Shown one piece after another: positions 1 to 8,114 of a DNA stretch of 64,000 nt. Origin of the DNA: Hymenobacter polaris (GTDB lineage: Bacteria; Bacteroidota; Bacteroidia; Cytophagales; Hymenobacteraceae); the NCBI RefSeq assembly GCF_012927305.1, contig NZ_JABBGH010000001.1, forward strand, positions 310,001 to 374,000, written 5' to 3'. Position numbers and translations under genes: made by a program. Every line of letters starts with the position of its first letter. Position 1 is the stretch's first letter. The notes beneath the pieces are model-generated. The model worked only from the letters and a program-made list of their open reading frames with translations. It did not search any database and was not told the origin of the DNA.

Positions 1-4
1 ATTA

Positions 5-44
5 GGCTCCCCACCCCCGGAGGGGAGGGGCCGGGGGTGGGGTA
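5..44. repeat. GC-rich repeat arm
   Basis: This matches one arm of the GC-rich inverted repeats at 821-996, 2839-2995 and 27471-27604: GGCTCC, a C-run, GGAGGGGAGGGGCC, a G-run and a terminal GGGGT. No complementary arm is visible, so the partner probably lies before the window. It abuts the 3' end of the permease gene. Confidence 0.6.
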
Positions 45-49
45 GAACG

Positions 50-910
50 TCAGGCCTTCCCCAGCCCCGCGTACGGAAACAACGTCCGCCTAATACCTTC
101 AAACGCATAGTCCTGCGCCACCCCTAGGGCCAGAATCACCAGCTGGATGGCCAGCACGCCGTCGAGGTGCAGGTAGCGGTTTTGCTTGTAGAGCAGCAGG
201 CCGAGGCCGCCCTCGCTCTGGTAGAGCGTTTCGACGAGCGTGATGAGGGTCCAGATGATGGCGAAGTTCTGGCGCACTACTTCGAGCATGTCGGGCAGCT
301 TGCCGCGCACCACCACCTCCCAGAAGCTGCCCCACTCGCCCAGGCCCAGCGTGCGGGCGTGGTCCAGCTCCTCCTGCGTGGTGCCCAGGATAACCTGGGT
401 CATGCCCGTGACCAGGTACACCGTGGCCCCGAACACCAGTACCGAGAGCTTCACCTGGTGGCCCGACGAGAGCAGCAGGGCCATGAAAAACGTGAGGCCC
501 GTGAGGGTGAGGTAGCGCAGCTTGGAGGCCGCAAACGCCAGCGGCCGGAAAAACGGCAGCGCCGTGAGGTAGGCGATGCCCAGCGCCAGCAGTGTGGCCA
601 GCCCTAGGGCCTGCCAGGCAGTGGTCAGGCTGGCCCACAGCTCCTGCAGTAAGCCTTGGCTGGTAACAAGGTCGCCGAGCGCCCGCAGCACCTCGCTCAG
701 GCTCGGGAACAGGCGCAGCGGCAGCCACAGCCACAGCGCCAGCAGCACCAGCGCCTGGGCGGTTACCAGCGCGGCCAGGGTGGTGCGGCGCGGGTGGGCA
801 TTGGGGGTGAAAAGGACGCCAACCCCACCCCCCGGCCCCCTCCCCGATGGGGAGGGGGAGCCTAACGAATAATCGGGCTTGGATTTGAGGAAAAAGGCGA
901 GTGCATGCAT
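50..910 (-). CDS. ABC transporter permease, SsuC/TauC-like
   Basis: Integral membrane permease of the nitrate/taurine/sulfonate (BPD_transp_1) ABC type, expected to carry the substrate delivered by the fusion binding protein encoded just upstream. Several hydrophobic helices follow a short basic N-terminus, and the middle carries the cytoplasmic loop typical of the family (EELDHARTLGLGEWGSFWEV, then LPDMLEVVRQN) that docks the ATPase. No ATPase is seen; it may lie left of the window. The start is uncertain: ATG at 910 gives about 286 residues, and an in-frame ATG at 970 lies inside a repeat arm. From either start, residues about 16-32 (GSPSPSGRGPGGGVG) are translated from the left arm of the repeat at 821-996, so the native N-terminus seems to have been replaced or extended by a repeat. 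Confidence 0.82.
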   Translation of the reverse strand: MHALAFFLKSKPDYSLGSPSPSGRGPGGGVGVLFTPNAHPRRTTLAALVTAQALVLLALWLWLPLRLFPSLSEVLRALGDLVTSQGLLQELWASLTTAWQALGLATLLALGIAYLTALPFFRPLAFAASKLRYLTLTGLTFFMALLLSSGHQVKLSVLVFGATVYLVTGMTQVILGTTQEELDHARTLGLGEWGSFWEVVVRGKLPDMLEVVRQNFAIIWTLITLVETLYQSEGGLGLLLYKQNRYLHLDGVLAIQLVILALGVAQDYAFEGIRRTLFPYAGLGKA

Positions 911-996
911 GATAGCATCGAAGAAAAAAAGGGTGGTAGCGCCTGTGCTGCCTCGGCTCCCCCTCCCCATCGGGGAGGGGGCCGGGGGGTGGGGTT
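821..996. repeat. GC-rich inverted repeat spanning two genes
   Basis: Two perfectly complementary 42-bp arms (821-862 and 955-996) enclose about 92 bp. The right arm reaches the stop codon of the SBP-OmpA gene (995-997) and the left arm is read as permease N-terminal codons. The arms share their inner core (CCCCTCCCC, GGGGAGGGG) with the repeats at 2839, 27471 and 40924. Confidence 0.85.
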
Positions 997-2773
997 AATT
1001 ACCCAGCACTACTTCCACGCGGCGGTTCTGGGCTTTGCCGGCTTCGGTGGCGTTGCTGGCTACCGGCTCGGCGGCGCCGTGGGCGTACACCTGCACGCGG
1101 CCCTGGGGGAAGGCGCTGTGGCTGCGGGCTTCGAGCCAGTGGGCCACGGCTTCGGCGCGGGCCTCCGAGAGCTGCTGGTTGGCGGTGGGCAAGCCGGTGT
1201 TGTCAGTGTAGCCGTGCACGGCCACTTTGAGGCGGCCGGCCACCACCAGGTCGTCGAAGAGCTGCATGAGCTCGCGCTGGGCGGCGGGGGTGAAGGTGCT
1301 CTGGCCGGTGTTGAACTCGATGTTCCAGGCGCGCTTGCTCACGCTACGGCGGATTTCATCGTCGGCGGCAAACTGCTGGGTTTCGGCCGGGGCCAGGGTT
1401 TTGCCGGCGTACTGCTTTTGCAGCTCACGCAGGGGCGTCAGGTCGAGCATCTGGGCGAGGGGCACATAGCTGGGCAGCTCCTTGGGGTAGAGGTGGCTTT
1501 GCACGTCGCCGAAGGTTTTGTACACGGCGGCGTAGATGTTGGTGCCGCCGTTGTCGAGGCCGAAGAGCGTGAGGTTGTCGCTGAAATTGAAAGCTTTGCT
1601 GCCGCCCAGCTCCACCACCTGGCCGGTGCGGTCGGCCTCGGTGGTGCCTTTGTAGTACTTCAGCCAGTAGGCGCCGGGCTTGTCTTTGTCGCCGTACACC
1701 TGGGCCGAGATGTCGGCGGCGCGCGCCAGGGCCTCGGGGTGGCTTTTCACCTGGTCGCCGGCCACGGCCAGGGCGGTTATCAGGGCTTTCACGGCCTTGG
1801 GGTGGGCGTCGTACCAGCGCTTGGTCGTGACCATGATGTTGGGCATCTGGTTGCTGTAGTCCTTGGTGCTCACGATGTTAACGAGGCCGCCTTTCTGCTT
1901 GGCGATGTTCACGTCGCCGGGCGTCCAGGTGGCTACGGCATCGGCGGTTACGTCCTGGGTGGTGCCGGTGCGGCGGCCGTTCACCACCTTCTGGCGGCTT
2001 TCGGGCTGGCCGGTGATGTACTTCTCGGCGGCTACCAGGAAGTCGCTAGCGGCCATGAAGTTCACAGCTTCAGGGTCGTAGGTCGTCTCGTCCGGATTCA
2101 CTTTCAAGCCGTTGTCGGCGCACCACTTCAGGGCGATGTTGTGGTCGCCGTCGCGCAGGTAGCAGGCTACCGTGTGGCCTAGGGCCGCCTTGGGGTTGTC
2201 GAGCCACTCCTTGGGTCCCATCAGCTTGTCCTCGCCGAAGCTCTTGCCCACCGAGTAGGGGATAATCTGGAGCTGGGTGCCGGCCTTTTGCAGCTCGCCC
2301 TGCACGGCCGAGAAGGCGGGCAACCCGTCGCCCATGATGCTGACAATCAGGCCCGGCGTAGCGGGGTTGCTTTGCAGGTCGAGGGCGTTCTTCACCAGGT
2401 CGGCCTGCATCTTGCTCACGTCGTCCTGGCGGGTAATTTGCATGTCTACGCCGTTGGCAGCCAGGGCCGAGCCTTGCGTAGTGCGGGGGCCGCCGTTGGC
2501 CAGCATGCCGGCCATCTGTGAGTTCCAGGCCATCACCTCCCACACGATGGGCGTGCCGCTCTCGGCCAGGGTGGTGCCCGGCAGCGGGGCTAGGGGCACC
2601 ACCAGCGTGGCGCGGCTGCCACCGGTGCTGGCCGGCAGCTCTATCGAGCTGAGCAGCACCGATTGGGTGTCCGCCTTCTTGAAGAATTTATTGCTGGCAA
2701 TCAGCTTATTGAGGCCAAAGTAGAGCAGGGCGAACAGGATGGCGCCGAGCACAATTTTACCGCGGGTTGTCAT
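995..2773 (-). CDS. ABC substrate-binding protein fused to OmpA domain
   Basis: A 592-residue fusion. Residues about 7-27 form one hydrophobic segment that looks like a membrane anchor rather than a cleaved signal. Residues about 50-470 resemble a NitT/TauT or phosphate-type periplasmic substrate-binding protein. Residues 482-592 are an OmpA/MotB peptidoglycan-binding domain, with FNTGQSTF, HGYTDNTG, LSEARAEAV and AQNRRVEV as landmarks. The expected arrangement is a binding protein tethered to the inner membrane and gripping the cell wall. It lies between two coiled-coil proteins upstream and a permease downstream, so it probably belongs to the same complex. The ligand cannot be read from sequence; an annotation as phosphate-binding would be weak. 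The stop codon overlaps a repeat arm. Confidence 0.85.
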   Translation of the reverse strand: MTTRGKIVLGAILFALLYFGLNKLIASNKFFKKADTQSVLLSSIELPASTGGSRATLVVPLAPLPGTTLAESGTPIVWEVMAWNSQMAGMLANGGPRTTQGSALAANGVDMQITRQDDVSKMQADLVKNALDLQSNPATPGLIVSIMGDGLPAFSAVQGELQKAGTQLQIIPYSVGKSFGEDKLMGPKEWLDNPKAALGHTVACYLRDGDHNIALKWCADNGLKVNPDETTYDPEAVNFMAASDFLVAAEKYITGQPESRQKVVNGRRTGTTQDVTADAVATWTPGDVNIAKQKGGLVNIVSTKDYSNQMPNIMVTTKRWYDAHPKAVKALITALAVAGDQVKSHPEALARAADISAQVYGDKDKPGAYWLKYYKGTTEADRTGQVVELGGSKAFNFSDNLTLFGLDNGGTNIYAAVYKTFGDVQSHLYPKELPSYVPLAQMLDLTPLRELQKQYAGKTLAPAETQQFAADDEIRRSVSKRAWNIEFNTGQSTFTPAAQRELMQLFDDLVVAGRLKVAVHGYTDNTGLPTANQQLSEARAEAVAHWLEARSHSAFPQGRVQVYAHGAAEPVASNATEAGKAQNRRVEVVLGN

Positions 2774-2838
2774 AGTGGTAAAGTATCGTGGACTCTGTGA
2801 GTCCGCGAGTTTGGGGTTTAAGTGGTTGAGTAGGTTAG

Positions 2839-2995
2839 GTCGCCCTCCGCGGTAGACCCCACCCCCCGGCCCCCTCCCCTCCGGGAGAGAGGGAGCTACG
2901 GCGGGGCGGGCGTCAGCAGTCGGAAGGCGAGCGTCAGGCTCCCCCTCTCCCGGAGGGGAGGGGGCCGGGGGGTGGGGTCTGCCGCGGAGGGCGAC
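2839..2995. repeat. GC-rich inverted repeat
   Basis: Arms 2839-2896 and 2938-2995, each 58 bp, are complementary with about two mismatches and enclose a 41-bp loop. It fills most of the spacer between the two-TM coiled-coil gene and the SBP-OmpA gene, so a transcript through this operon would fold into a very stable hairpin. The outermost segment (GTCGCCCTCCGCGG) is specific to this copy but repeated in inverted form within it. Confidence 0.85.
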
Positions 2996-3061
2996 CCACC
3001 CGCGCGGACTGAAAGTCTGCGCTACAGCAGGGCGGCCCCGAGCAGCAGGGCTAGGCCGCCG

Positions 3062-4057
3062 CTAATCAAGCAGGCTAGAATAGGCATCGTTGGTGGCTTT
3101 GCGAGTGGCGGCTACCGAGGCAGTAGCCGAGGGTTTGGCGGGGGTGTTGAGCAGGGCATTGAAGTCGCCTTTCTGGTATTTCTCTAGCAGGCGCTGGCCC
3201 TTCTCGCTCATCACGCCGTTATTGATATCCATCTCTTTGACAAACTCTTGCGAGTAGCGCATGGCCTGCTTTATCTGGCCGAGTTGCTGGGCCATGTCCT
3301 CGGCCACGCGGTCGGTGGCCAGGTCGAAGAAGTACTTCTTGTCGGGGTCGCCGCGCAGGATGTTCATGGCGGCCCGCATGCCCGAGCTGGTGCGCTTCAC
3401 CAGCTCGTACTCGTCTTTCAGGAGGCCCACCTTGAATTTGCTGCCGTCAATCTGGCGCAGGGCGGCTTTCAGGATTTGGCGCATCACCACGCTCACGTTG
3501 GCCGTGGTTTGGGCCATGGGCTGCAGGCGCTGGTTGTAGTCCTGGATTTGGGCGGCGCGGCTGGCATAGGCTTCGGCGGCATCCTTCTCGTTTTGGCGGG
3601 TGGCCGAGTCGGCCAGGGCCAGGTACTCGCGCATCTGCTGGTCGTTGGCGGCCAGCTTGCGCTTCACCAGCTCGTGGGCGCCCTCGATGTGGCCCACTTC
3701 CGCCTCCATGTGCATGGCCTCCTTCTCGGTGGTGCGGATGTAGTCCTCCATGATGCCGATGGGGTCGGTGTTGACGAAGATGCCCGCGAGTGTCCGCAAA
3801 ACGCGCTGCCCGGCGTACCATAGCCCGGCGTGAATGCGCTTGTTGGTGAGCAGCAGAAAAAGCACGAACAGCGCCCCGATGCCGATGCCTAGCTTCACGC
3901 TATCGAACACGATGTCAACGAGGTAGGGCACGATTTTGCCCCAGTAGTACACGCCGGCGCCGGCCCCGGCCGCCAGCACCGCCCAGCCGGCCACTTTTTC
4001 GGGCTGCTGCCACTTGGGCAGGCTAGGGGAGAGGTTGTCTGCAAGAAGCGTTTTCAT
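3062..4057 (-). CDS. membrane-anchored coiled-coil protein
   Basis: Not assigned to a named family. The 331-residue product has two hydrophobic segments (about residues 22-42 and 60-80). A long helical region without proline follows from about 105 to 290, rich in Glu, Gln, Lys and Ala with coiled-coil character, then a Pro/Ala/Thr tail. The layout is a membrane-tethered cytoplasmic or periplasmic helical bundle, loosely like PspA or TelA-type proteins, but no diagnostic motif supports either. The gene begins 16 bp after the stop of the coiled-coil gene at 4073-4738, which implies co-transcription and probably a shared complex with the SBP-OmpA and permease proteins. Confidence 0.75.
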   Translation of the reverse strand: MKTLLADNLSPSLPKWQQPEKVAGWAVLAAGAGAGVYYWGKIVPYLVDIVFDSVKLGIGIGALFVLFLLLTNKRIHAGLWYAGQRVLRTLAGIFVNTDPIGIMEDYIRTTEKEAMHMEAEVGHIEGAHELVKRKLAANDQQMREYLALADSATRQNEKDAAEAYASRAAQIQDYNQRLQPMAQTTANVSVVMRQILKAALRQIDGSKFKVGLLKDEYELVKRTSSGMRAAMNILRGDPDKKYFFDLATDRVAEDMAQQLGQIKQAMRYSQEFVKEMDINNGVMSEKGQRLLEKYQKGDFNALLNTPAKPSATASVAATRKATNDAYSSLLD

Positions 4058-4072
4058 AAGTCTCAGAAAGGG

Positions 4073-4738
4073 TTAGTGGTTGAGTAGAAAGGTTTTGGTG
4101 GCTTGCTGGTGGGCTGCTAGCTCGGCCACGGCGGCGGCGTGGGCCAGCTCGTAGCTGGCGAGGGCCGACTGGGCTTTGGCGCTTTCCTGCTGCAGCTGCT
4201 GCTGGGCTTCTTGCAGCTGCTGAGTTTTGTCGGCCAGCTGCTGCCCGAGGGCCGTTACCTCGGCTTGCAGACGGGTTTCCTGCTCGCGCAGCCGGGCTAG
4301 GGCGCTGGGCGGGCCTTGCAGCGGCACCGTGTCGCCCATTTTTTCGCGGTGGCGCTCCTGCACCCGGGCCCGGTCGTCGGTTAGCTTCTGGCTCAGCTCG
4401 TCGGCCGAGGCTAGCAGCGAGTGCAGGTCTTGGCCCGTCACGGCGGCGAAGGCGTTGAAGGCCGTTTGGTAGAGCAGCGGGCCGCTGAGGCCACTGGCGG
4501 CCAGGCTTTTCACCATTTTGGTGAAGGCGCCGAAGTCGCGGCCGTCGCCGGCCAGCACTTGGGCAATGTGGTCGAGGTGGCGCTGCTCGGGCTGGGTCAT
4601 GCCCGCCGGGAGGCCCGCCAGCGGCGGGGCCGGGGCGGCCGGCGGCCGGGCGCTAGCCGGCGCGGCGGAGGTGGCGCCCGGCTCTTCTTCGAGGAAGAAG
4701 TCCTTGACGCCCTTAGTCAGGCTATCGAAAATGGGCAT
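4073..4738 (-). CDS. soluble coiled-coil protein
   Basis: First gene of the four-gene envelope cluster, 221 residues, family not recognised. There is no signal peptide. The N-terminus is acidic (about residues 8-20), followed by a Pro/Ala linker (20-48), a globular helical part (50-130) and a long Gln/Ala/Glu coiled coil (about 135-205). The predicted location is cytoplasmic, perhaps partnering the membrane-anchored coiled-coil protein encoded next. The start codon at 4736-4738 gives the sequence MPIFDSLTKG. Promoter signals should lie in the following 375-bp spacer. Confidence 0.72.
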   Translation of the reverse strand: MPIFDSLTKGVKDFFLEEEPGATSAAPASARPPAAPAPPLAGLPAGMTQPEQRHLDHIAQVLAGDGRDFGAFTKMVKSLAASGLSGPLLYQTAFNAFAAVTGQDLHSLLASADELSQKLTDDRARVQERHREKMGDTVPLQGPPSALARLREQETRLQAEVTALGQQLADKTQQLQEAQQQLQQESAKAQSALASYELAHAAAVAELAAHQQATKTFLLNH

Positions 4739-5113
4739 GGTGTAGGAGGCAGGTTGGTAAGCGATGGTTACCTAATGCCAAGCCAGATGCCGATTCTGAA
4801 AAGAAGCTAAGCTGTGGTGCGTAATATGCTGATAGAGTTATGGATAAAGAAAAATGCCGCCCGGCGCGAGGCCGAGCAGGAGGTGGTTTTTTTCAAAATG
4901 GAAACTCGTTTTTTGCCAAAAAGAAAAACGAAGCTTGACCATAGCACCTAGCCATTCCCTGTTCCGTTACCTCGGAGCCTCGGCACGTTGAAGCACCAGG
5001 TTGCGCGCCGCAAGCACTCGTTGCTGTGCTTGCCCTAGGGCGCGGGTGATACCGAATGCCTGGCCGCCGAACAACTTGCCGCTGACGGAGTTGGCTTAGT
5101 AGCTGCCTTGCCT
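4739..5113. other. divergent spacer between envelope cluster and AraC gene
   Basis: No gene is visible. The middle is AT-richer than its surroundings (about 4795-4935) and should hold the promoters of both divergent units. It contains CGTTTTT and AAAAACG arms (4907-4930). An 18-bp segment at 4913-4930 (TTGCC, then A-rich, ending ACG) recurs with a few differences at 8037-8054. Confidence 0.5.
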
Positions 5114-5989
5114 ATGTCTGCCCTTACCACCTCCCTGCCCACCGCCGAGCTCTACGGCCGCCCGGCCGTCGAAGCCAGTGCCGCGCCGGTTGGCCCCGAA
5201 CTGCGCTTAGAGCGCTTTCAGCTCGATGCGATGGCCGTGCCCGCGCATTTCCACGCCGAGCATTTGCTGCTGCTGCACCAGGGCCCGCAGCCCGTGCGCT
5301 CGCGGCGGCAGACTGGCAGCCGGGTGGAGGAAGACCTGTTTAGCTACGGCGATGGCGGCTTGTACCCGGCCGACGAGTATGGCCCCCTGGCTTGGGATGG
5401 CCCCGCCGACGTGCTGCACCTGCACCTGAGCCCGGCGCTGCTGGAAGCCCGCGCCCGCCAGGGCCTCGACCTCACGCACTTCGCCCTGCGTGACCAGTTT
5501 CGGCTGGAGGATGGGCTGCTGACGCAGCTGGGCCGGCAGCTGCTGGCCGCTACCGGTGCCGCGCACCCCCTAGGGCAGCTCTACGCCGAGTCGCTCACCG
5601 CGGCCCTGAGCCTGCACCTCATCACGCACTACGCCCGCTACGAGCGGCGCATCGCGGGCGGCGGCCCCCGGCTGCCGGCGGCGGTGCTAGCCCGCATCGA
5701 CGCCTACCTGGAGGCCGCGGCCGAGCAGGTCATTACCCTGGAGGCGCTGGCCGACCTGGCCAACCTGAGCGTGTTTCACTTCGCGCGCCGCTTCAAGCAG
5801 ACCACTGGTCGCGCGCCCTACCAGTACGTGCTGGACTGGAAAATCAGGCGGGCCCGGCAGCTGCTGCAAGCCGGCGAGCAGCCCGTTGCGGCCATCAGCG
5901 ACGCGCTGGGCTTTGCCTCGCCCGCGCACTTCGCGGCGGCCTTTAAGCGGGCGGTGGGCCAGAGCCCGCGGGCGTTCCGGCAGGCCTAG
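5114..5989 (+). CDS. AraC family transcriptional regulator
   Basis: One-component regulator of 291 residues. The N-terminal half is a cupin-like sensing domain, seen as an HFHAEHLLLLH segment at about residues 44-54. The C-terminal ~100 residues are the double helix-turn-helix DNA-binding domain, with LADLANLSVFHFARRFK, then ISDALGFASPAHFAAAFK and the closing GQSPRAFRQ. I chose ATG 5114 over TTG 5108. It is followed after about 140 bp by the NmrA-hydrolase fusion gene on the same strand, with a perfect palindrome between them, so that gene is its most likely target. The inducer is unknown. Confidence 0.93.
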   Translation: MSALTTSLPTAELYGRPAVEASAAPVGPELRLERFQLDAMAVPAHFHAEHLLLLHQGPQPVRSRRQTGSRVEEDLFSYGDGGLYPADEYGPLAWDGPADVLHLHLSPALLEARARQGLDLTHFALRDQFRLEDGLLTQLGRQLLAATGAAHPLGQLYAESLTAALSLHLITHYARYERRIAGGGPRLPAAVLARIDAYLEAAAEQVITLEALADLANLSVFHFARRFKQTTGRAPYQYVLDWKIRRARQLLQAGEQPVAAISDALGFASPAHFAAAFKRAVGQSPRAFRQA

Positions 5990-6074
5990 GGCCGGCGGCA
6001 GAACCGCAAGAATTTGTAAGAACTGCGCAAGAACCAGGCAGGCCGCCGGGTGGGGAAGGACGGAATTTTGCCAA

Positions 6075-6096
6075 CGCAAACCAGTGCTGGTTTGCG
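6075..6096. promoter_or_regulatory. perfect palindrome upstream of NmrA-hydrolase gene
   Basis: Ten-base arms CGCAAACCAG (6075-6084) and CTGGTTTGCG (6087-6096) are separated by two bases. It lies 31 bp before the ATG at 6128 and directly downstream of the AraC gene. It has the size and symmetry of an operator; no T-run follows, which argues against a terminator. The binding protein is unknown; AraC proteins more often use direct repeats. Confidence 0.55.
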
Positions 6097-6127
6097 CCAA
6101 GAAATCTTCCTTCCCCTCCAGCCTTTT

Positions 6128-7975
6128 ATGAACCTGCCCATTGTAGTAGCCGGCGGTACCGGCAAGCTCGGCCGCCTGATTATTGATGCCCTGCTAGCGC
6201 GTGGTGCCGCCGTGCGCGCCCTGGTGCGCCCCGAAACCGACCCCGCCAAAGTAGCCGTCCTAACCCAGCGCGGCGTCGAACTAGCGCGCGTGGACCTGGC
6301 CGACGCGGCCGCCCTCACCCAGGCCTGCGCGGGCGCCGGCTGCGTGGTATCGGCCCTGGCCGGCCTGCGCGACGTTATCGTGGATGCCCAGTCGGCGCTG
6401 CTCGACGCGGCGGTGGCGGCCGGCGTGCCGCGCTTCATCCCGTCCGATTTCTACAGCGACTACACCCAGCAGCCCGCCGGCCAGAACCGCAACTTCGACC
6501 TGCGGCGCGAGTTTCAGGCCCGCCTCGACCAGGCGCCCCTCGCGGCCACGTCCATCCTCAACGGCGCGTTTGCCGAGGTGCTCACCTACAATATTCCGCT
6601 GCTCAACTTCCGGCAGCACCAGGTGGGCTACTGGGAAGACGCCGACTGGCAAATCGACTTCACGACCATGGCCGACACGGCCGCCTTCACCGCCGCCGCG
6701 GCCCTCGACGCCGCCGCGCCCCGGTGGCTGCGCATCGCCAGCTTCCAGCTGAGTGCGCGCGAGTTGGTGGCCGCCGCTGCCGAGGCGGGCCTAGGGCGCT
6801 TCGAGCTGGTGCAGCTCGGCACGCGCGCCGACCTGGCCGCCCGCATCGCGCAGGTCCGCGCCGCCAACCCCGCCGGCGAGCACGAGCTGTACGCCGACTG
6901 GCAGCAGCTGCAGTACCTACGTAGCATGTTCAGCGTGCAAAACCACCCGCTCGACAACCACCGTTACCCCGACCTGACCTGGACCAGCGCCCCCGCCGTG
7001 CTGGCCCCCGCCGGCCAGGCGCCCACCGGCGCACCAGTTCTTGAGGCCCCCGCCGGCCCGGCCGACGCAGCCGCTTACAGCGACGAGGAGCTGGTGAAAA
7101 AGCTGCCCGGCTTCACCAATCACTACGCTACCGTGAACGGCGTGCAACTGCACTACGTGGCGGGCGGCAGCGGCCAGCCCCTGGTGTGCCTGCCCGGCTG
7201 GCCCCAAACCTGGTATTCCTTCCACCCCATTGCCCCCACGCTCGCGCAGCACTACCGCGTCATCATCGTCGATATCCGCGGCATGGGCAGCTCCGACAAG
7301 CCCGCCACCGGCTACGACAAAAAGACGATGGCCCAAGATATTCACGCCTTGGTGCAGCACCTGGGCCTAGGCCGGGTGTCGCTGCTGGGCCACGACATCG
7401 GCGGTATGGTGGCCAGCAGCTTCGCCTTCAACTACCCCGAAAGCACCCACAAGCTCCTCCTCGCCGACGGCGCCCACCCGAGCGCGGGCCTGCGCTATAT
7501 GTCGATGCTGCCCGCTCCCGGCGCCTTCACCGCCAAGATGGATGGCCACCAGCCTTACGTGTGGTGGATGGCCTTCAACCAGGTGCCGGGCCTGCCCGAA
7601 AAGCTGCTGGCGGGTCGCTTCCAGCACCTGCTCGACTACCTCTTCGCCTACGTCATGCTGGACGAGCGCCGCATGTCGGCCTTCGACCGGGCTGTGTACG
7701 CCGCCGCCTACAACCAGCCCGAAAGCATCCGGGCGGCCAATGGCTGGTATCAGGCCTTGGGGCAAGACATTGAGGATGCCAGCACCTACGCGCCCCTCAC
7801 CATGCCCGTGCTGGGCATCGGCAGCTACGTCTCCTACGAGTTTCTGCGCCAGGGCCTGCCCAGCGTAGCGCCCGGTGCGCAGGTAATCGGCCTGCCCGAA
7901 AGCGGCCACTACCTATTCGAGGAAAAGCCCGACCAAGTACTGGCCGCCGTGCTGGAGTTTTTGCAAGCTGAATAA
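6128..7975 (+). CDS. NmrA-like reductase fused to alpha/beta hydrolase
   Basis: One reading frame of 615 residues encodes two enzymes. Residues about 1-300 are an atypical short-chain dehydrogenase of the NmrA/isoflavone-reductase type, with the NAD(P)-binding loop VVAGGTGKLG near the start and the IPSDFYSDYT segment at about 115. After a Pro/Ala linker (about 296-325), residues about 335-615 are an alpha/beta hydrolase of the epoxide hydrolase/haloalkane dehalogenase type. Its landmarks are PGWPQTWYSF, DIRGMGSSDKP, the nucleophile elbow GHDIGG (Asp nucleophile) and the catalytic-His segment ESGHYLFEEKPD. I start at ATG 6128 because it precedes the Rossmann strand; an upstream GTG at 6050 would add 26 unlikely residues. 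The fused activities suggest sequential steps on one small molecule, substrate unknown. A hairpin follows at 7984. Confidence 0.9.
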   Translation: MNLPIVVAGGTGKLGRLIIDALLARGAAVRALVRPETDPAKVAVLTQRGVELARVDLADAAALTQACAGAGCVVSALAGLRDVIVDAQSALLDAAVAAGVPRFIPSDFYSDYTQQPAGQNRNFDLRREFQARLDQAPLAATSILNGAFAEVLTYNIPLLNFRQHQVGYWEDADWQIDFTTMADTAAFTAAAALDAAAPRWLRIASFQLSARELVAAAAEAGLGRFELVQLGTRADLAARIAQVRAANPAGEHELYADWQQLQYLRSMFSVQNHPLDNHRYPDLTWTSAPAVLAPAGQAPTGAPVLEAPAGPADAAAYSDEELVKKLPGFTNHYATVNGVQLHYVAGGSGQPLVCLPGWPQTWYSFHPIAPTLAQHYRVIIVDIRGMGSSDKPATGYDKKTMAQDIHALVQHLGLGRVSLLGHDIGGMVASSFAFNYPESTHKLLLADGAHPSAGLRYMSMLPAPGAFTAKMDGHQPYVWWMAFNQVPGLPEKLLAGRFQHLLDYLFAYVMLDERRMSAFDRAVYAAAYNQPESIRAANGWYQALGQDIEDASTYAPLTMPVLGIGSYVSYEFLRQGLPSVAPGAQVIGLPESGHYLFEEKPDQVLAAVLEFLQAE

Positions 7976-7983
7976 GCGAAGAC

Positions 7984-8012
7984 CTAGCTCCGCGCCGATG
8001 GTGCGGAGCTAG
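7984..8012 (+). terminator. hairpin after NmrA-hydrolase gene
   Basis: Arms CTAGCTCCGC (7984-7993) and GCGGAGCTAG (8003-8012) flank a nine-base loop, starting eight bases after the stop codon. There is no clear T-run, so it may be an RNA-stabilising end or a weak terminator. Confidence 0.5.
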
Positions 8013-8114
8013 CTCCTGCGACCTGAAAAGCCCTTCTTGCCGAAAAAGAAAACGGGTGGCTTATCTACGTGGCAGCTTCGAGTAGCCCGTAATCGGCACA
8101 AAAGAGGGCTAGGC

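Noticed and set aside
905..2182. 425-codon plus-strand open frame opposite the SBP-OmpA gene
   Set aside because: GC-rich shadow of a gene with clear domains on the minus strand; its Gly/Ala/Val/His-rich product has no protein-like pattern.
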